A stretch of DNA of 64,000 bases from Saccharomycopsis crataegensis (taxonomy: Eukaryota; Ascomycota; Saccharomycetes; Ascoideales; Saccharomycopsidaceae): positions 434,001 through 498,000 of the forward strand of contig NW_027043819.1 in NCBI RefSeq assembly GCF_037102585.1. Direction: 5' to 3'. A program made the translations under genes and the position numbers. Of this stretch, positions 1 to 10,135 are shown one piece after another. Every line of letters begins with the position of its first letter. Positions within the stretch are counted from its first letter, which is position 1. The notes under the pieces were generated by a model, which was given only the letters and a program-made list of their open reading frames with translations, was not told where the DNA came from and ran no database searches.

Positions 1-321
1 AAAAAAAAAATTGAAAAATGTTGCCCGGCTGGAAATATATGATGCTTGCAGAATGATACATACATCTGCGTTTACCAAAACTGCCCAATGGGATCCTGAT
101 AAGTTAAGCTGTCAGTAAATATCATAAAATTTACACTACGAATGGATAAACTTGATTAAAAACTGAGGAAATAATAAGAATCATAATATTAAAAGCGAAA
201 AATTACTATTCAATTGAGCGAAATGAGTCAACAATAGATAAAAGGAGATCGAGGAGAATTGAAGAAGTATTTGTGTCAAACAAATCGAAAAAAAAAAAAA
301 AAAAAAAAGAAAATGAGTAAA
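1..321. other. intergenic, left edge
   Basis: AT-rich sequence with A-runs at 1-10 and about 288-308. It holds the 3' flank of the small secreted-protein gene that starts on its right. I see no gene or clear regulatory site in it. Confidence 0.6.
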
Positions 322-867
322 TTAGTAATAGTATCTGCAGCCAGCTTCACAAACGCCATAGATAACTGTTAAACCAGTAACTTGCCAGCAGTTTTGAACA
401 GCATTGGAACCTTCTCTGAAGAGCTCACAAGTGTTCAAACATTGTGCCAAACCGTAGGTACCATCACGTTTTTCAGCATGAACTTCACCAGAGGATACTT
501 CAGTTTTCATTTCAGAATCAATTTCTGAATCAATACTGGAGTCTGGGTTGTTCAAAACGTACAAATATTGGGCTTCCAATTCGATTTGAGTATCACTTTT
601 TTGTTTGACGGCCATGTTGTTGTGTGGTTGGATATAATTAGTGAAGTTCCCTTCCATGGAGTAACCACACAAGGCTTTTCTAGCAGCTTGGTACCAGAAA
701 GTGCTATTCAAGGATTGAAAGGTTGGGGTTTCGGAAAGACAAGTACCAAAGTTTTGGAATCTGTGGGTAGCATCGTTACACATGTTACCTAACATACCGG
801 CAGATGGAGCAGCCTCAGTGAGAGCGATCAATGGGGCGGTGAGAGTTAAGATTTGGGTGAGTTGCAT
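322..867 (-). CDS. small secreted cysteine-rich protein, unknown
   Basis: I do not recognise this 181-aa protein. Residues 1 to about 19 form a signal peptide (hydrophobic core, then Glu-Ala-Ala-Pro). The rest has no membrane segment and carries eight cysteines (30, 43, 67, 143, 147, 160, 173, 177), enough for four disulfides, plus two N-glycosylation sequons at Asn54 and Asn74. An acidic linker (about 108-132) ends in a Lys-Arg pair at 133-134, a likely Kex2 site that would separate a three-Cys N-terminal part from a five-Cys C-terminal part. The ATG at 867 is the first in frame. A (TA)n tract about 115 bp upstream may act as TATA. It is divergent from VPS34. It could be a cell-surface or exported protein; no function is assigned. 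Confidence 0.75.
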   Translation of the reverse strand: MQLTQILTLTAPLIALTEAAPSAGMLGNMCNDATHRFQNFGTCLSETPTFQSLNSTFWYQAARKALCGYSMEGNFTNYIQPHNNMAVKQKSDTQIELEAQYLYVLNNPDSSIDSEIDSEMKTEVSSGEVHAEKRDGTYGLAQCLNTCELFREGSNAVQNCWQVTGLTVIYGVCEAGCRYYY

Positions 868-979
868 TGTGTTGAAAGGGATGAAGAAGATAATAATATG
901 AAAGAGTTAAAAATAAGCAAAGATGATTATTAGTAATGCAAAAGAATTGCAAGTTGTGAATATTGTTTGGGTAAGCCAC

Positions 980-1017
<38 letters not shown>

Positions 1018-1549
1018 TAAAAAGAATCTCTATTGAAAAGTCTGTATGAGAATGAGAACGCCATTCACGGTTCTTGGAAATATGGATGCTTTGTAGAGAT
1101 ACGAGGCTAATGAATTTTTCCCATTCTAAAATGAACACTCTATTGCCATTTGCTAGCTAAAAATAATGGATTGTGACATAATTCTCCCTGAGGCATGTCG
1201 AGCGCGCACGGCAATGTCAGCTTGTTGGGAATGCAGAGGTGTCGATAAACAAAAACGGGCTAGACCCTTTTTTCGAAAAAGGACCCTTCACAAGACCAGA
1301 ATGCCTATCAAGGAATAATGAGAAATGAAGACATGCGGCATCACATTTAAGGATTCAACACAAATAATTATTTCAGCTGTGATAAATAATGTATGGGGAG
1401 GTCAAGGCTGTTTCCACGTGCTGGGCACTTACACCATTTCTGCGGGTCTTTCTCCAAGGAAAACAAAAAATCACAAGAAAAAATGACAACCGTTATCAAA
1501 CAAACAAGAAGATCAGGTACTAAAAGGGCAATAATAACTGAGAAAAGCT
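868..1549. promoter_or_regulatory. divergent promoter, secreted protein / VPS34
   Basis: A 682-bp divergent intergenic region. An alternating TA tract at 983-1014 lies close to the secreted-protein start and is a likely TATA region for it. A single CACGTG lies at 1415-1420, about 130 bp before the VPS34 ATG. No coding sequence is seen. Confidence 0.55.
983..1014. repeat. (TA)16 microsatellite
   Basis: Uninterrupted TA dinucleotide run, located about 115 bp upstream of the ATG of the small secreted-protein gene. It probably serves as, or overlaps, its TATA element. Confidence 0.9.
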
Positions 1550-4500
1550 ATGGATAAAGGGACTGTCAGCGCCTCTTTTGCCCTCTCGAGTGAGCTTGAT
1601 ACAACCTTCAAGTTCAAAGTGCTTGCAATTGAAGGACAGTTTGAAAAACTAGTATCACAATCTGCAAGAATCTCCAATCCTAAACTCTATCAATGCTTAT
1701 CAAAAATAAAATACAACTCAGATTTGTTCATTGTTGCCCAGCTATTCAATGGAAACATCCCATTATCTTTACCAGTTCAGACAAAATATGTATCCTTTGA
1801 TTACAATCAACATCTATATCGCCAAGAAGGACTAAATAATGTTGGTGATTCGCTTGGTCGTGGAAATGGGACTTCTTCCAAACCCGAAAAGAATAATGGA
1901 TCGTTAATAACGGACAGTGTTAATACCCCATATAGAAGAGTGTTCAATCAATGGATCGATATGCCTATTAACTATAACCAACTACCTTTGGAATCCAAAT
2001 TGCAGTTCAAAGTGTACGAATATGTAAACAACGAGAAGGTGGTGTTTGGGCAATGCTCAATCAGTTTATTTGATCTTTTAGATGGTAGCTTACAGAGAGG
2101 ACACCAGCTAATACGCCTAGATTTGAACTCTCAGAGATTTGGAATGGCAATTGGATCTACTGACAAGGAGTATGAAACGCAATTGAAAGAATTGGAGCTG
2201 GCGATGAAAAAGATGGAAACGTTAGTCAATGAAGAGGAGTCTTCTTCTACTTCAAATGGGGGCAATGATGATTGGCTAAATTCTATGGTTATCAAAAAGA
2301 TTGAGAAACTAAAGAAAAAAGTTATTAAAAATAACTTGAATAATTTCAATTTATTTATCGAATTGGTAAATTTCAATGTGCCCATTATTTACAACGATTT
2401 TATCTATACTACAAGGAATTACTTGGCGGAAGAAAACAATAATCTTTTGAAAACCACAAATGCTAATGATTCCATACTTGCCAGCAAAAATAATTCGATG
2501 AATAATAGTGTAATCACCGAGAAGAAAAATAATGGGGTAATTAGAACCAGCAACCAAACGAATATCACGAACGGCCTCGTAGTAGAACAATCAATAGATA
2601 TTGACTCGATTAATGATAATGCCAAGTTTTCAACCGCGGTGGTTTATGACCCTGAGCAATACAATACTCAGCCGATTGAACTCAAGTATCACGAATTAGA
2701 AAGATCATTGAACAACTCCAATTATAAGAGACTAGCTGATAAGAATTTGAAACCGAATTTGAAACTCAAGAAACATTTGAACAAGATTTTAAATTATTCA
2801 TCGATTCGTCAGTTGAATAATCGGGAAAAGAATTTGATTTATAAATTCAAGTATTATTTGATTAATAATTTCAAGCTAAACAGTTTTTCCTTGAACAGTT
2901 CAAATTTTTTGAATTTTTTATTGAAGTCCATAAATTGGGAAAGAAACAGTGAAATCCAAGAAATCCAGGAGATTTTGACCAACTTGACCATGAATAAATT
3001 GGAAATTTCACTAACCAATACCCTTGAGCTCTTGGGACCTATTTTCAATAACAATACATTGGTGAGAAATTTTGCTGTCAACAATTTGAAGCATTTTAAT
3101 GACAAAGAATTGAATCTTTATTTGTTGCAATTGATTCAGGCATTAAAGTTTGATGATTATATTTTTGAAAATAACAACCGCGGGTCATCAAACAATAATG
3201 ATTTTCTGTCAATTATCGATGTGGGGTCAAAGGAAGAACTTGTTAGTTTATACAAGTCCTTGAAATATAATAAGAATTCGGGTCCGATAAATAACAGCTA
3301 TTCATCGTTTGATAATGATTTAAGTTCTACCAACGATTCGAACGAAGTTAATGGTATTGGTAATGGTGAAAATACCACAAATCATGATGATAGGTATAAC
3401 CTAGACGAAAATTTATCTCCTTTGGCAAACTTTTTAATTTATAAAGCGATCCATAACAAGTACTTGGGTAATTATTTTTACTGGTATGTGAAGCTTGAAT
3501 CAAAAGACAGTGAGAATGATTTTAAAGAACAATTGGTGTTTAAGAAAATCATCAAGGTGTTCAAGAAACATTTAAAAAACTTGGAACTGTATAAACAACA
3601 ACAACAACAACTAGAATCATCGCAGTTGGTCAACAATAGTACTATGAATAATAAGGGAAGGAATGGTGAGCTTGATGAACGCTTAATTTCCAGAAACAAC
3701 TCAGTAGAAAGCGACATAAATGAATTGGATTCAAGTGAGGATATACTGCAAGCAAGGAAGACCAGTGAACATAACATTGATTTACAAGCGAGTGGCACAG
3801 GGTATTACAAAACCATCAAGAGCGGGGTTCATAAAATTTTTGATAAATCCAATAAGCTTATGGGGCAGTCCTCAAATGATGATAATGGCGGTATTGAATT
3901 GACAGGTAACGAATTAGATTTATCTTTGTTACAAGATCAGATAAACTTTGTCAATAAGATTTCACAGTTGACAATGATGATTAAGAATTTGAAGAAAAGC
4001 ACCCCGGAAAAGCAGCAGTTTTTGAGAAGCTATCTTTTGAAGAATGAGGCCAATTATCAATATTTTGATCCTAACAATACTCAGCCATTGACATTGCCGT
4101 TGAATCCTAAAATTAAGATTCTTTATATTATCGCTGAACAGTGTGCAGTGTTCAAGTCTTCGTTATCTCCATTGAAGCTTACATTTAGAGTGTTGAAAGA
4201 GGAATCATCGAAGAATGATGGTAATGATAATGATAATGATGATGATGATGCAGTTGGTGATGGTGATACTTATTCTTTTATGTACAAAATTGGAGATGAT
4301 TTGAGACAAGATCAGTTGATTATTCAGATCATCAAGATGATTGCAAAACTATTGAAGGACGAAAACTTGAAATTGAAGTTGAATCCTTACGAAATTCTCG
4401 CTACCGGGTTGAATGAAGGGATGATTGAATTCATTCCAAATTTAACGGTCGATAAAATTTTAACCAAGTATCAAAACATTTTGAATTTTTTCAAAACTGA

Positions 4501-5179
4501 AAACCCTTATGGAGACTTTGAAGGTCAAAATATTGGGGAACGGGAAAGCAGTGATCGGATGGTAAAAGATGTTATTAAGAAAGATAGTTTAGAAACCAGT
4601 ATTGCTGAAGCAATCAATACTGCAAACAATGGCCCTAATAATGACAATCCGAATCTTCAAGGAATCCATCCAAAGATCATGGATAATTTTGTGAAATCTT
4701 GTGCTGGTTATTGTGTTATTACATACTTGTTAGGGATTGGTGATCGACATTTGGATAATTTACTCATTTGTCAAAATGGCCGGTTTTTCCATGTTGATTT
4801 CGGGTATATTTTAGGTAAAGATCCCAAGCCATTTCCTCCATTGATGAAACTACCAATTGAAATCATTGATGGTTTTGGAGGATTGAACTCTAAACATTTC
4901 CAAGATTTTAAGAATTATTGTTTTATATGCTTTTTGACGTTACGGAAAAATAGTAACTTGATTTTGAATTTGTTGGAATTGATGATGTTTGGTAACATTC
5001 CTGATTTGAAAGTCGATGGGAAAAATGCTATTTTGAAAGTACAAGAGAAATTTATGTTGGATTTGAATGATGAGGAAGCTATTGTCTATTTCCAAAACTT
5101 GATTAATGATAGTGTCAATGCGTTTTTACCGGTGGTGATTGACAAATTGCATTCTCTAGCCCAATATTGGAGAGCTTAA
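1550..5179 (+). CDS. VPS34: phosphatidylinositol 3-kinase Vps34
   Basis: Class III PI 3-kinase that makes PI(3)P for vacuolar sorting and autophagy, working with the Vps15 kinase. The 1209-aa product has an N-terminal C2 region (about 20-220), a PIK helical region in the middle, and a C-terminal lipid-kinase domain. In the kinase domain I see GDDLRQDQL, the catalytic loop G-D-R-H-L-D-N at 1064-1070, and DFG starting at Asp1083. The C-terminus, LAQYWRA, matches the family's final helix. It is much longer than the 875-aa S. cerevisiae protein because of Asn/Ser-rich insertions between C2 and kinase and an acidic Asn-Asp run before the kinase lobe. The start ATG fits the conserved N-terminus. 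Only about three in-frame CTG codons occur against some 160 leucines. Confidence 0.97.
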   Translation: MDKGTVSASFALSSELDTTFKFKVLAIEGQFEKLVSQSARISNPKLYQCLSKIKYNSDLFIVAQLFNGNIPLSLPVQTKYVSFDYNQHLYRQEGLNNVGDSLGRGNGTSSKPEKNNGSLITDSVNTPYRRVFNQWIDMPINYNQLPLESKLQFKVYEYVNNEKVVFGQCSISLFDLLDGSLQRGHQLIRLDLNSQRFGMAIGSTDKEYETQLKELELAMKKMETLVNEEESSSTSNGGNDDWLNSMVIKKIEKLKKKVIKNNLNNFNLFIELVNFNVPIIYNDFIYTTRNYLAEENNNLLKTTNANDSILASKNNSMNNSVITEKKNNGVIRTSNQTNITNGLVVEQSIDIDSINDNAKFSTAVVYDPEQYNTQPIELKYHELERSLNNSNYKRLADKNLKPNLKLKKHLNKILNYSSIRQLNNREKNLIYKFKYYLINNFKLNSFSLNSSNFLNFLLKSINWERNSEIQEIQEILTNLTMNKLEISLTNTLELLGPIFNNNTLVRNFAVNNLKHFNDKELNLYLLQLIQALKFDDYIFENNNRGSSNNNDFLSIIDVGSKEELVSLYKSLKYNKNSGPINNSYSSFDNDLSSTNDSNEVNGIGNGENTTNHDDRYNLDENLSPLANFLIYKAIHNKYLGNYFYWYVKLESKDSENDFKEQLVFKKIIKVFKKHLKNLELYKQQQQQLESSQLVNNSTMNNKGRNGELDERLISRNNSVESDINELDSSEDILQARKTSEHNIDLQASGTGYYKTIKSGVHKIFDKSNKLMGQSSNDDNGGIELTGNELDLSLLQDQINFVNKISQLTMMIKNLKKSTPEKQQFLRSYLLKNEANYQYFDPNNTQPLTLPLNPKIKILYIIAEQCAVFKSSLSPLKLTFRVLKEESSKNDGNDNDNDDDDAVGDGDTYSFMYKIGDDLRQDQLIIQIIKMIAKLLKDENLKLKLNPYEILATGLNEGMIEFIPNLTVDKILTKYQNILNFFKTENPYGDFEGQNIGERESSDRMVKDVIKKDSLETSIAEAINTANNGPNNDNPNLQGIHPKIMDNFVKSCAGYCVITYLLGIGDRHLDNLLICQNGRFFHVDFGYILGKDPKPFPPLMKLPIEIIDGFGGLNSKHFQDFKNYCFICFLTLRKNSNLILNLLELMMFGNIPDLKVDGKNAILKVQEKFMLDLNDEEAIVYFQNLINDSVNAFLPVVIDKLHSLAQYWRA

Positions 5180-5637
5180 TTGTTTCTTTTTTTTTTTTTT
5201 AGACTGTACAATATATGTGTGTTTCTTTTTGCTTCTACCTATATCATTTAGTAAATAAATCTTAGTTTCTTCTTAATTACTAGAATGTGGGGAAGCAAAG
5301 TGCAGTGCAAATACTGATTAGTTTTGTGCATACACTTTTCCAATAGCAAATGAGTAGCATTATAGTATAACGAGACCACCGCCGCATCACTGATAATTCA
5401 AAAAAAAGATACAACTTTTTCTTTCTTTCTTACAAACAAAATAGATAAAATAGAGAATATTTAAAAATTGATTCATTGACACATAAAAAATAACGAATAT
5501 AAAGACTAATCATGATGATAAAATGTAGCTGTAAAGAAGGAAAGCATTAAGAGATAATATAAAACAGGAATAAGATTAATTAACCAATTACTTGAGGACG
5601 AATACCATTTTTTAAAAATGGAGCAACCACCAACCAC
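5180..5637. other. convergent intergenic region
   Basis: 3' flanks of VPS34 and the small mitochondrial-protein gene. T-run at about 5190-5201 just after the VPS34 stop, otherwise AT-rich sequence without a supported feature. Confidence 0.5.
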
Positions 5638-5877
5638 TTAGTGGTGATGCAAGTTGTGTTGTGGGTCTCTGAAGATCTTCTTCATTGGAGAGGATTGGTA
5701 GTACCATTTAGTCATGGCACCAGCAGCAACGAAGGCACCACCGATACAAACAACCAAGGTGTATTTGATATGAGGAGGGATTCCGCTAGCAGAAGTGCTG
5801 CTGGTGGAAAGGGCTCTTCTGGCGGTGGTGGACACCATCATTTTTCTAGAAGCGGCTTGAACAGGCATGGTGAACAT
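5638..5877 (-). CDS. small mitochondrial inner-membrane protein, unknown
   Basis: A 79-aa protein with a basic, Ser/Ala-rich N-terminus without acidic residues (about 1-30, with the RRALSTSS stretch), typical of a mitochondrial presequence. One hydrophobic segment follows (about 37-58), then a short basic tail rich in His. Size and layout resemble small supernumerary subunits of respiratory complexes (cytochrome oxidase, complex I or ATP synthase), but I cannot place it in a named family. Two nearby ATGs (codons 1 and 4) could serve as start; the upstream one is given. Codon use looks like that of a highly expressed gene (GCT, GTC, TCC, AGA), which supports a real and abundant product. Confidence 0.7.
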   Translation of the reverse strand: MFTMPVQAASRKMMVSTTARRALSTSSTSASGIPPHIKYTLVVCIGGAFVAAGAMTKWYYQSSPMKKIFRDPQHNLHHH

Positions 5878-7215
5878 TGTTATTAGAGTGTGTGTTTGTG
5901 TAGAGATGTTGTATTATTCGGATCACTTTATGAGGATAGTTCTCAGTGAGGATAGCAGATGATGATAGTTATAATGATACGAATAGATAATAGACATTTG
6001 GAATTTACAGAGTCCTGAGGGGAGATATTTATATGAAGATATTTTTCCATCTCTCTGTGTGTATATTCGCCAAAGCGCAACTCAACACACACACACAAAA
6101 AAAAAAATGCATGTTGGCAGATAATGGAATATTCGTTAATTGGGAATTATGCTGGTACACACGGACCATGACATGACAGGAACAACATCCCATGCCTGTG
6201 GTCTGACCAATGGGGGAGGGAAAGTCAGCGGTGACTGACGATGAGTGGGAAAAGAAAGGCGGAGAGCATGGAATATTATGGAGGTGATAAAGTTGTACAT
6301 TGCTCACTGTTCCTTTTTGGTGGTCTTTTCTTTTCGTATGACTGCTGTTCTGTGACACCGCAAATACATACATACAATTGGTATCTGTCTCTGTAACAAG
6401 GTTCTCTCTATTGATTGCTCTTTATCTTTTATCTCTATCTCTGTGTATCTATCTCCTTATCCGTAAATATTCTGAACACCACCAAGATTATTAATCAATG
6501 CCATTGGTATCAGCAACGGTCTTCTCCCAACTCGCGGGTATTTTCTATAGCTGCATCAACCATTAGGATTGCTGGTATGACCATTATTAGACTTAAAAGG
6601 TATATTCCCCAAATGGAGAAATCGATATTTTAGAGTTTCACAGCAAGTATTTGATTGAAACTGGAGCCATCATTAGTCATTTAGTGGTCTCAAGATCAAA
6701 TATAGAGACAGATACGAAAAAGAAAAAAAAAACCATTTCTACATCTCCTACATTTCAATGATCAGCTATTATTGTCAATGATATACGCGGGTTGTGAGTC
6801 TATCTCTTCATCGGTCTTAAATTATTACGGTGATATTACTATCATGGACAATATATCTGATAAATAGAAGTATATAAATAATACTCGTTCGCTCTTCACG
6901 TAATATTTTATGATACAGGAACAACAATCTCCACACAGAGAGATCACACATTCGAAGTTTCCCCGAAGACCTCCCCCCCCATGTGTGCTTACTTTCACAA
7001 GCTAGTGGTTATTTGTTATATATAATATACAGAGAGAGATATTATATTATTCTTATCTCTATCGATGGGTATTGATTCTCTATCAATGAGTATTCACCGC
7101 CACAGGAGAAAAAAATCGTGTAAAAAAAAAAAAAAAAAAAATTCAAAAATTCGAAAATCCATCTCTAATTGACACCGATGATCCCAAATATAACACCATA
7201 AATTAAACATAAACC
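5878..7215. other. long divergent intergenic region, upstream of BIG1
   Basis: A 1.34-kb divergent region. It contains CT/GA-rich simple sequence and a poly-A run (about 7122-7140) shortly before the BIG1 ATG. Open frames here (for example minus strand 6029-6373) have low-complexity, unconserved translations and are not called. A small unrecognised RNA gene cannot be excluded. Confidence 0.45.
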
Positions 7216-8274
7216 ATGAAACCCCAATTGCTAATACCAAGCATTCTCTGCCTAATATTTTCCTGTCAATTTGCTCTAGCCGTCTATGCTCCATTAGTGT
7301 TATCGTCAACAAAGCTAATTAGGGGCTTCACCAAGAATATTGAAAACCCTAGACCTAACCCTTTCCCACTATCCAGAGCCGAAATATTAATACGGAAATT
7401 GGTTAAGAAATGTTCTTCGGACGCTTACATTTTGATCAACCAGCCAGGGTTAACTTATGATGATTTTAAAGTCAATGATCACAAAATCTTTTTCAACCTT
7501 CAATCAAAATTGAACGAAGACTCGGTAGTGACCAGTTTCCCATATGTTGAGAATGGAATATCTTTTGAAAAAATCACCAAACAGATCCTATCAGCTTGTG
7601 AAGATATCGAAGTGATCAGAATCAACGTGGAAGATGAAGAAGAATTGCGTGAGGGCCACCAATTGCCAAGATACAAAGATACAAAACCAAGAGTCATCAT
7701 CTTGAACTTGCCTAAGCTACCGACCCACGGGGATATCGAATACAGAAATAAAATGATTCATGAGAATGACAAATACATTAGGAAAGTGTTGCAACGGATC
7801 CCTTCGCCATATCTTTCATTTATCTTTACTTCTTTGGACACCACCATCAACGACGAAGCATTTCTCTCGAATCATCCTAAAAACATGGGGGTTCCATTGT
7901 CAAGTTTCAAAAAAATCTCTAGAACTTTTGATCCAATGAGCTGGTTGACCAACGACGAACGGAGATTGAAAGAAGAACCAATATTTAGAGAGATTGATTT
8001 CACGGTGGCGAAGAACGATGATAACATCCAGCGCAAGAACAAGTACGAGCAATGGATGGAGGATTTGAAGAATGAAGAAAATGAAATTAGACTAATTTCC
8101 CCGGAATTCTACAGTGAAAATAAGGGGTTGGTTGCGGTGTTAGGGTTGGTTTTTGTAGGGTTTTTAATGTACATTGCCATCATCACCGTGCGGAGTATTG
8201 TTTTGGAGCTCAAGACTTTGCTTTGGAAAAGATCTGTCAAGGCACAGAAATCAAAGCAAAAGAAGAATAAATGA
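7216..8274 (+). CDS. BIG1: Big1-like ER membrane protein (beta-1,6-glucan)
   Basis: 352-aa type I membrane protein. The N-terminal signal peptide (about 1-22) is followed by a luminal domain containing YILINQPGLTYDDF, which aligns with the S. cerevisiae Big1 segment YIFINQPGLRKEDF. One membrane segment lies near 300-325, then a short basic cytosolic tail ending K-K-N-K, a KKXX ER-retrieval signal. In S. cerevisiae Big1 is an ER protein needed for beta-1,6-glucan synthesis, and it shares a C-terminal fold with the V-ATPase accessory subunit Voa1. Length is close to the family norm (about 335 aa). The ATG follows directly before the signal peptide. Confidence 0.88.
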   Translation: MKPQLLIPSILCLIFSCQFALAVYAPLVLSSTKLIRGFTKNIENPRPNPFPLSRAEILIRKLVKKCSSDAYILINQPGLTYDDFKVNDHKIFFNLQSKLNEDSVVTSFPYVENGISFEKITKQILSACEDIEVIRINVEDEEELREGHQLPRYKDTKPRVIILNLPKLPTHGDIEYRNKMIHENDKYIRKVLQRIPSPYLSFIFTSLDTTINDEAFLSNHPKNMGVPLSSFKKISRTFDPMSWLTNDERRLKEEPIFREIDFTVAKNDDNIQRKNKYEQWMEDLKNEENEIRLISPEFYSENKGLVAVLGLVFVGFLMYIAIITVRSIVLELKTLLWKRSVKAQKSKQKKNK

Positions 8275-8633
8275 ATGGTCAACTTTTGCTACATTAAGTG
8301 AGTTTTCGACTCTGATTGATCAATCTTTTTTGAATACATCATTAATTCTCTTTTTCATGTTATATGAAATCGCATCAACATTGTATATTTACCGAATAAA
8401 CAATAAACAATAAAGCATAGAATAAGAACATTGAAATGAGATAACATCCTCTCTAAATATGAACTATATTGAACAAAATGATCATATATCTCGACATGAC
8501 ATGACATGACTTGGTTCGTGCCCCGATGCGATCGATGGCTAAAAAAAAATTCAAAAATGATAATATAGTTTCCCGTTTTTATTGGAAATAGTTGATCCAT
8601 TCTAATCTAAAGTTCACAATTTGTAATACGATA
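8275..8633. promoter_or_regulatory. BIG1-ELP5 intergenic region
   Basis: 359-bp tandem spacer containing the BIG1 3' flank and the ELP5 promoter. It includes three tandem copies of CATGA/GACAT type repeats at about 8492-8511. No clear TATA box. Confidence 0.4.
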
Positions 8634-9680
8634 ATGAACAGTGACACTCTAATAATTGACAGGTCGCTTTCTTTGAAAGATCAATCTCCATTTATTATCA
8701 TCCAGGACAGTTTTGCCCAGTCATCTCGATTCCTAGTTGATGAAATCATTTACAAGAGCGCCTCGGTGATTTCTCACAAGATTTACTTGTCATTTGAAAC
8801 TTTCAGCAAACCACCATTTATCAACGAGGAAAAAGACTTATTTGTCGATTGTTTGGGTTTAGACGGTGACACTGACCAGGGACTTGCCAAGATTTTGATA
8901 CCAATCAAGGAGTTCATGAGGAAAATCATCCCTAATAGTCAACTCAGCCATTTTAATGAATCACCGAAAATTACTACCAATGCCAGTATTGTGGAAACAT
9001 TGGCCAATAGCACCAGTTCTGACTCAAAGATCTTGATCATCATTGACACGTTGAATTATCTTGAAGGTCACCAAATATCCAAATTCGCTGCCGATTTGAT
9101 GAGGATCCATCCGAATTTTGTAATATTGTCGACTTTACACTCATCAATTCCCGAATCAGGATCTTCGAACCCATATTACCCTTCAAAATCTAATCTTTTA
9201 ACCTATATTGCCACCACGATCTTTGACATCAGTTTCCACCACCCTAATAATAGTAATGGTGACGCCAGCGATTTTGATGATGAGTACTTGCACGATCAAT
9301 ATTATAAGAAATTCATGGTGCCTCAAGGACTCAACAGACCCCAGAGCAACCAAATAAAGCTCCTGAAATTTAAAAAATCCGGTAAAAAAATCGAGCTCCA
9401 ATTCTTGTTGGATTCCCAAACCCATGAGTTTAGTCTCTATGATCCAGATGCCGCGTTGCAAGCCCGCGAATCTGCGGTGGTGGTTGAAGGTGATGAAAGC
9501 TTATTGAAGGACTTGAGTACTTTCAATTTGTCGACTAGTGATAAGCAAAAACAAGCAAGAAACCAAGTGGAATTGCCATACCTCGACGCCCAAAAGTTCC
9601 AAGATGGTGGGGCAATTGTCTACCAGTTTGAAAAAGACGATGATTATGATGAAGAAGATCCATATGAGGATCCATTTTAG
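8634..9680 (+). CDS. IKI1: Elongator subunit Elp5
   Basis: Elp5 (Iki1) is part of the Elp4-Elp5-Elp6 ring of Elongator, which modifies wobble uridines of tRNA. The 348-aa product matches the S. cerevisiae protein along its length: an N-terminal SPFIIIQDS-type segment, the ATTIFDI strand, and a nearly identical acidic end (GGAIVYQFEKDDDYDEED, then PYEDPF). A RecA-like fold without the Walker motifs is known for this family. The open frame extends 14 codons upstream, but the upstream codon is not needed; the ATG at 8634 matches the family N-terminus. One in-frame CTG lies in the IKL(CTG)KF strand, where the S. cerevisiae residue is Val. ELP4 lies about 5 kb to the right on the same strand. Confidence 0.95.
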   Translation: MNSDTLIIDRSLSLKDQSPFIIIQDSFAQSSRFLVDEIIYKSASVISHKIYLSFETFSKPPFINEEKDLFVDCLGLDGDTDQGLAKILIPIKEFMRKIIPNSQLSHFNESPKITTNASIVETLANSTSSDSKILIIIDTLNYLEGHQISKFAADLMRIHPNFVILSTLHSSIPESGSSNPYYPSKSNLLTYIATTIFDISFHHPNNSNGDASDFDDEYLHDQYYKKFMVPQGLNRPQSNQIKLLKFKKSGKKIELQFLLDSQTHEFSLYDPDAALQARESAVVVEGDESLLKDLSTFNLSTSDKQKQARNQVELPYLDAQKFQDGGAIVYQFEKDDDYDEEDPYEDPF

Positions 9681-10135
9681 AGTGAATCATTAGGAAAATA
9701 AAAATAAGGGGATCTTAGTGTTTGATAGAGGATGGCATTTAATACATATATATTGCATTTTCAAAGCAACATGGTTAATAATAATAATAATAATAATAAT
9801 AATTGCTCAGCTCCGAGCGCCATGGATGTTGCGGTCTATACGGTTTTAGATTTGATGACAATATTAACGACAATGATATATATATGGATGAAAAAAAATT
9901 GTAGCATAGTAATAATAATGGTGTCAATGAAAAACTAACAATGGTATCAATAAGATAATAATAACAAAAAAAATAAAAAAAAAAATAACGATAATGCTGA
10001 TAGGACAACAAAAACAACAAGCAAATCAACAACACTCTATAATACAACTAATAATATTAAACCACAAACTAAGTTGAAAATAAAAATTTGGAATGAAGAT
10101 GATGGGGTACATGAATAAATCAAAGGGGATATAAT
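9681..10135. other. convergent intergenic region with TAA repeat
   Basis: 3' flanks of ELP5 and SEC59. It contains a (TAA)n run at about 9776-9801 and A-rich tracts at 9965-9985. No gene is supported. Confidence 0.5.

Noticed and set aside
6029-6373. 114-codon minus-strand frame in the BIG1 upstream region
   Set aside because: Low-complexity, Cys/His/Ser translation with no conserved motif, ATG context or family match; likely chance in GA/CT-rich sequence.
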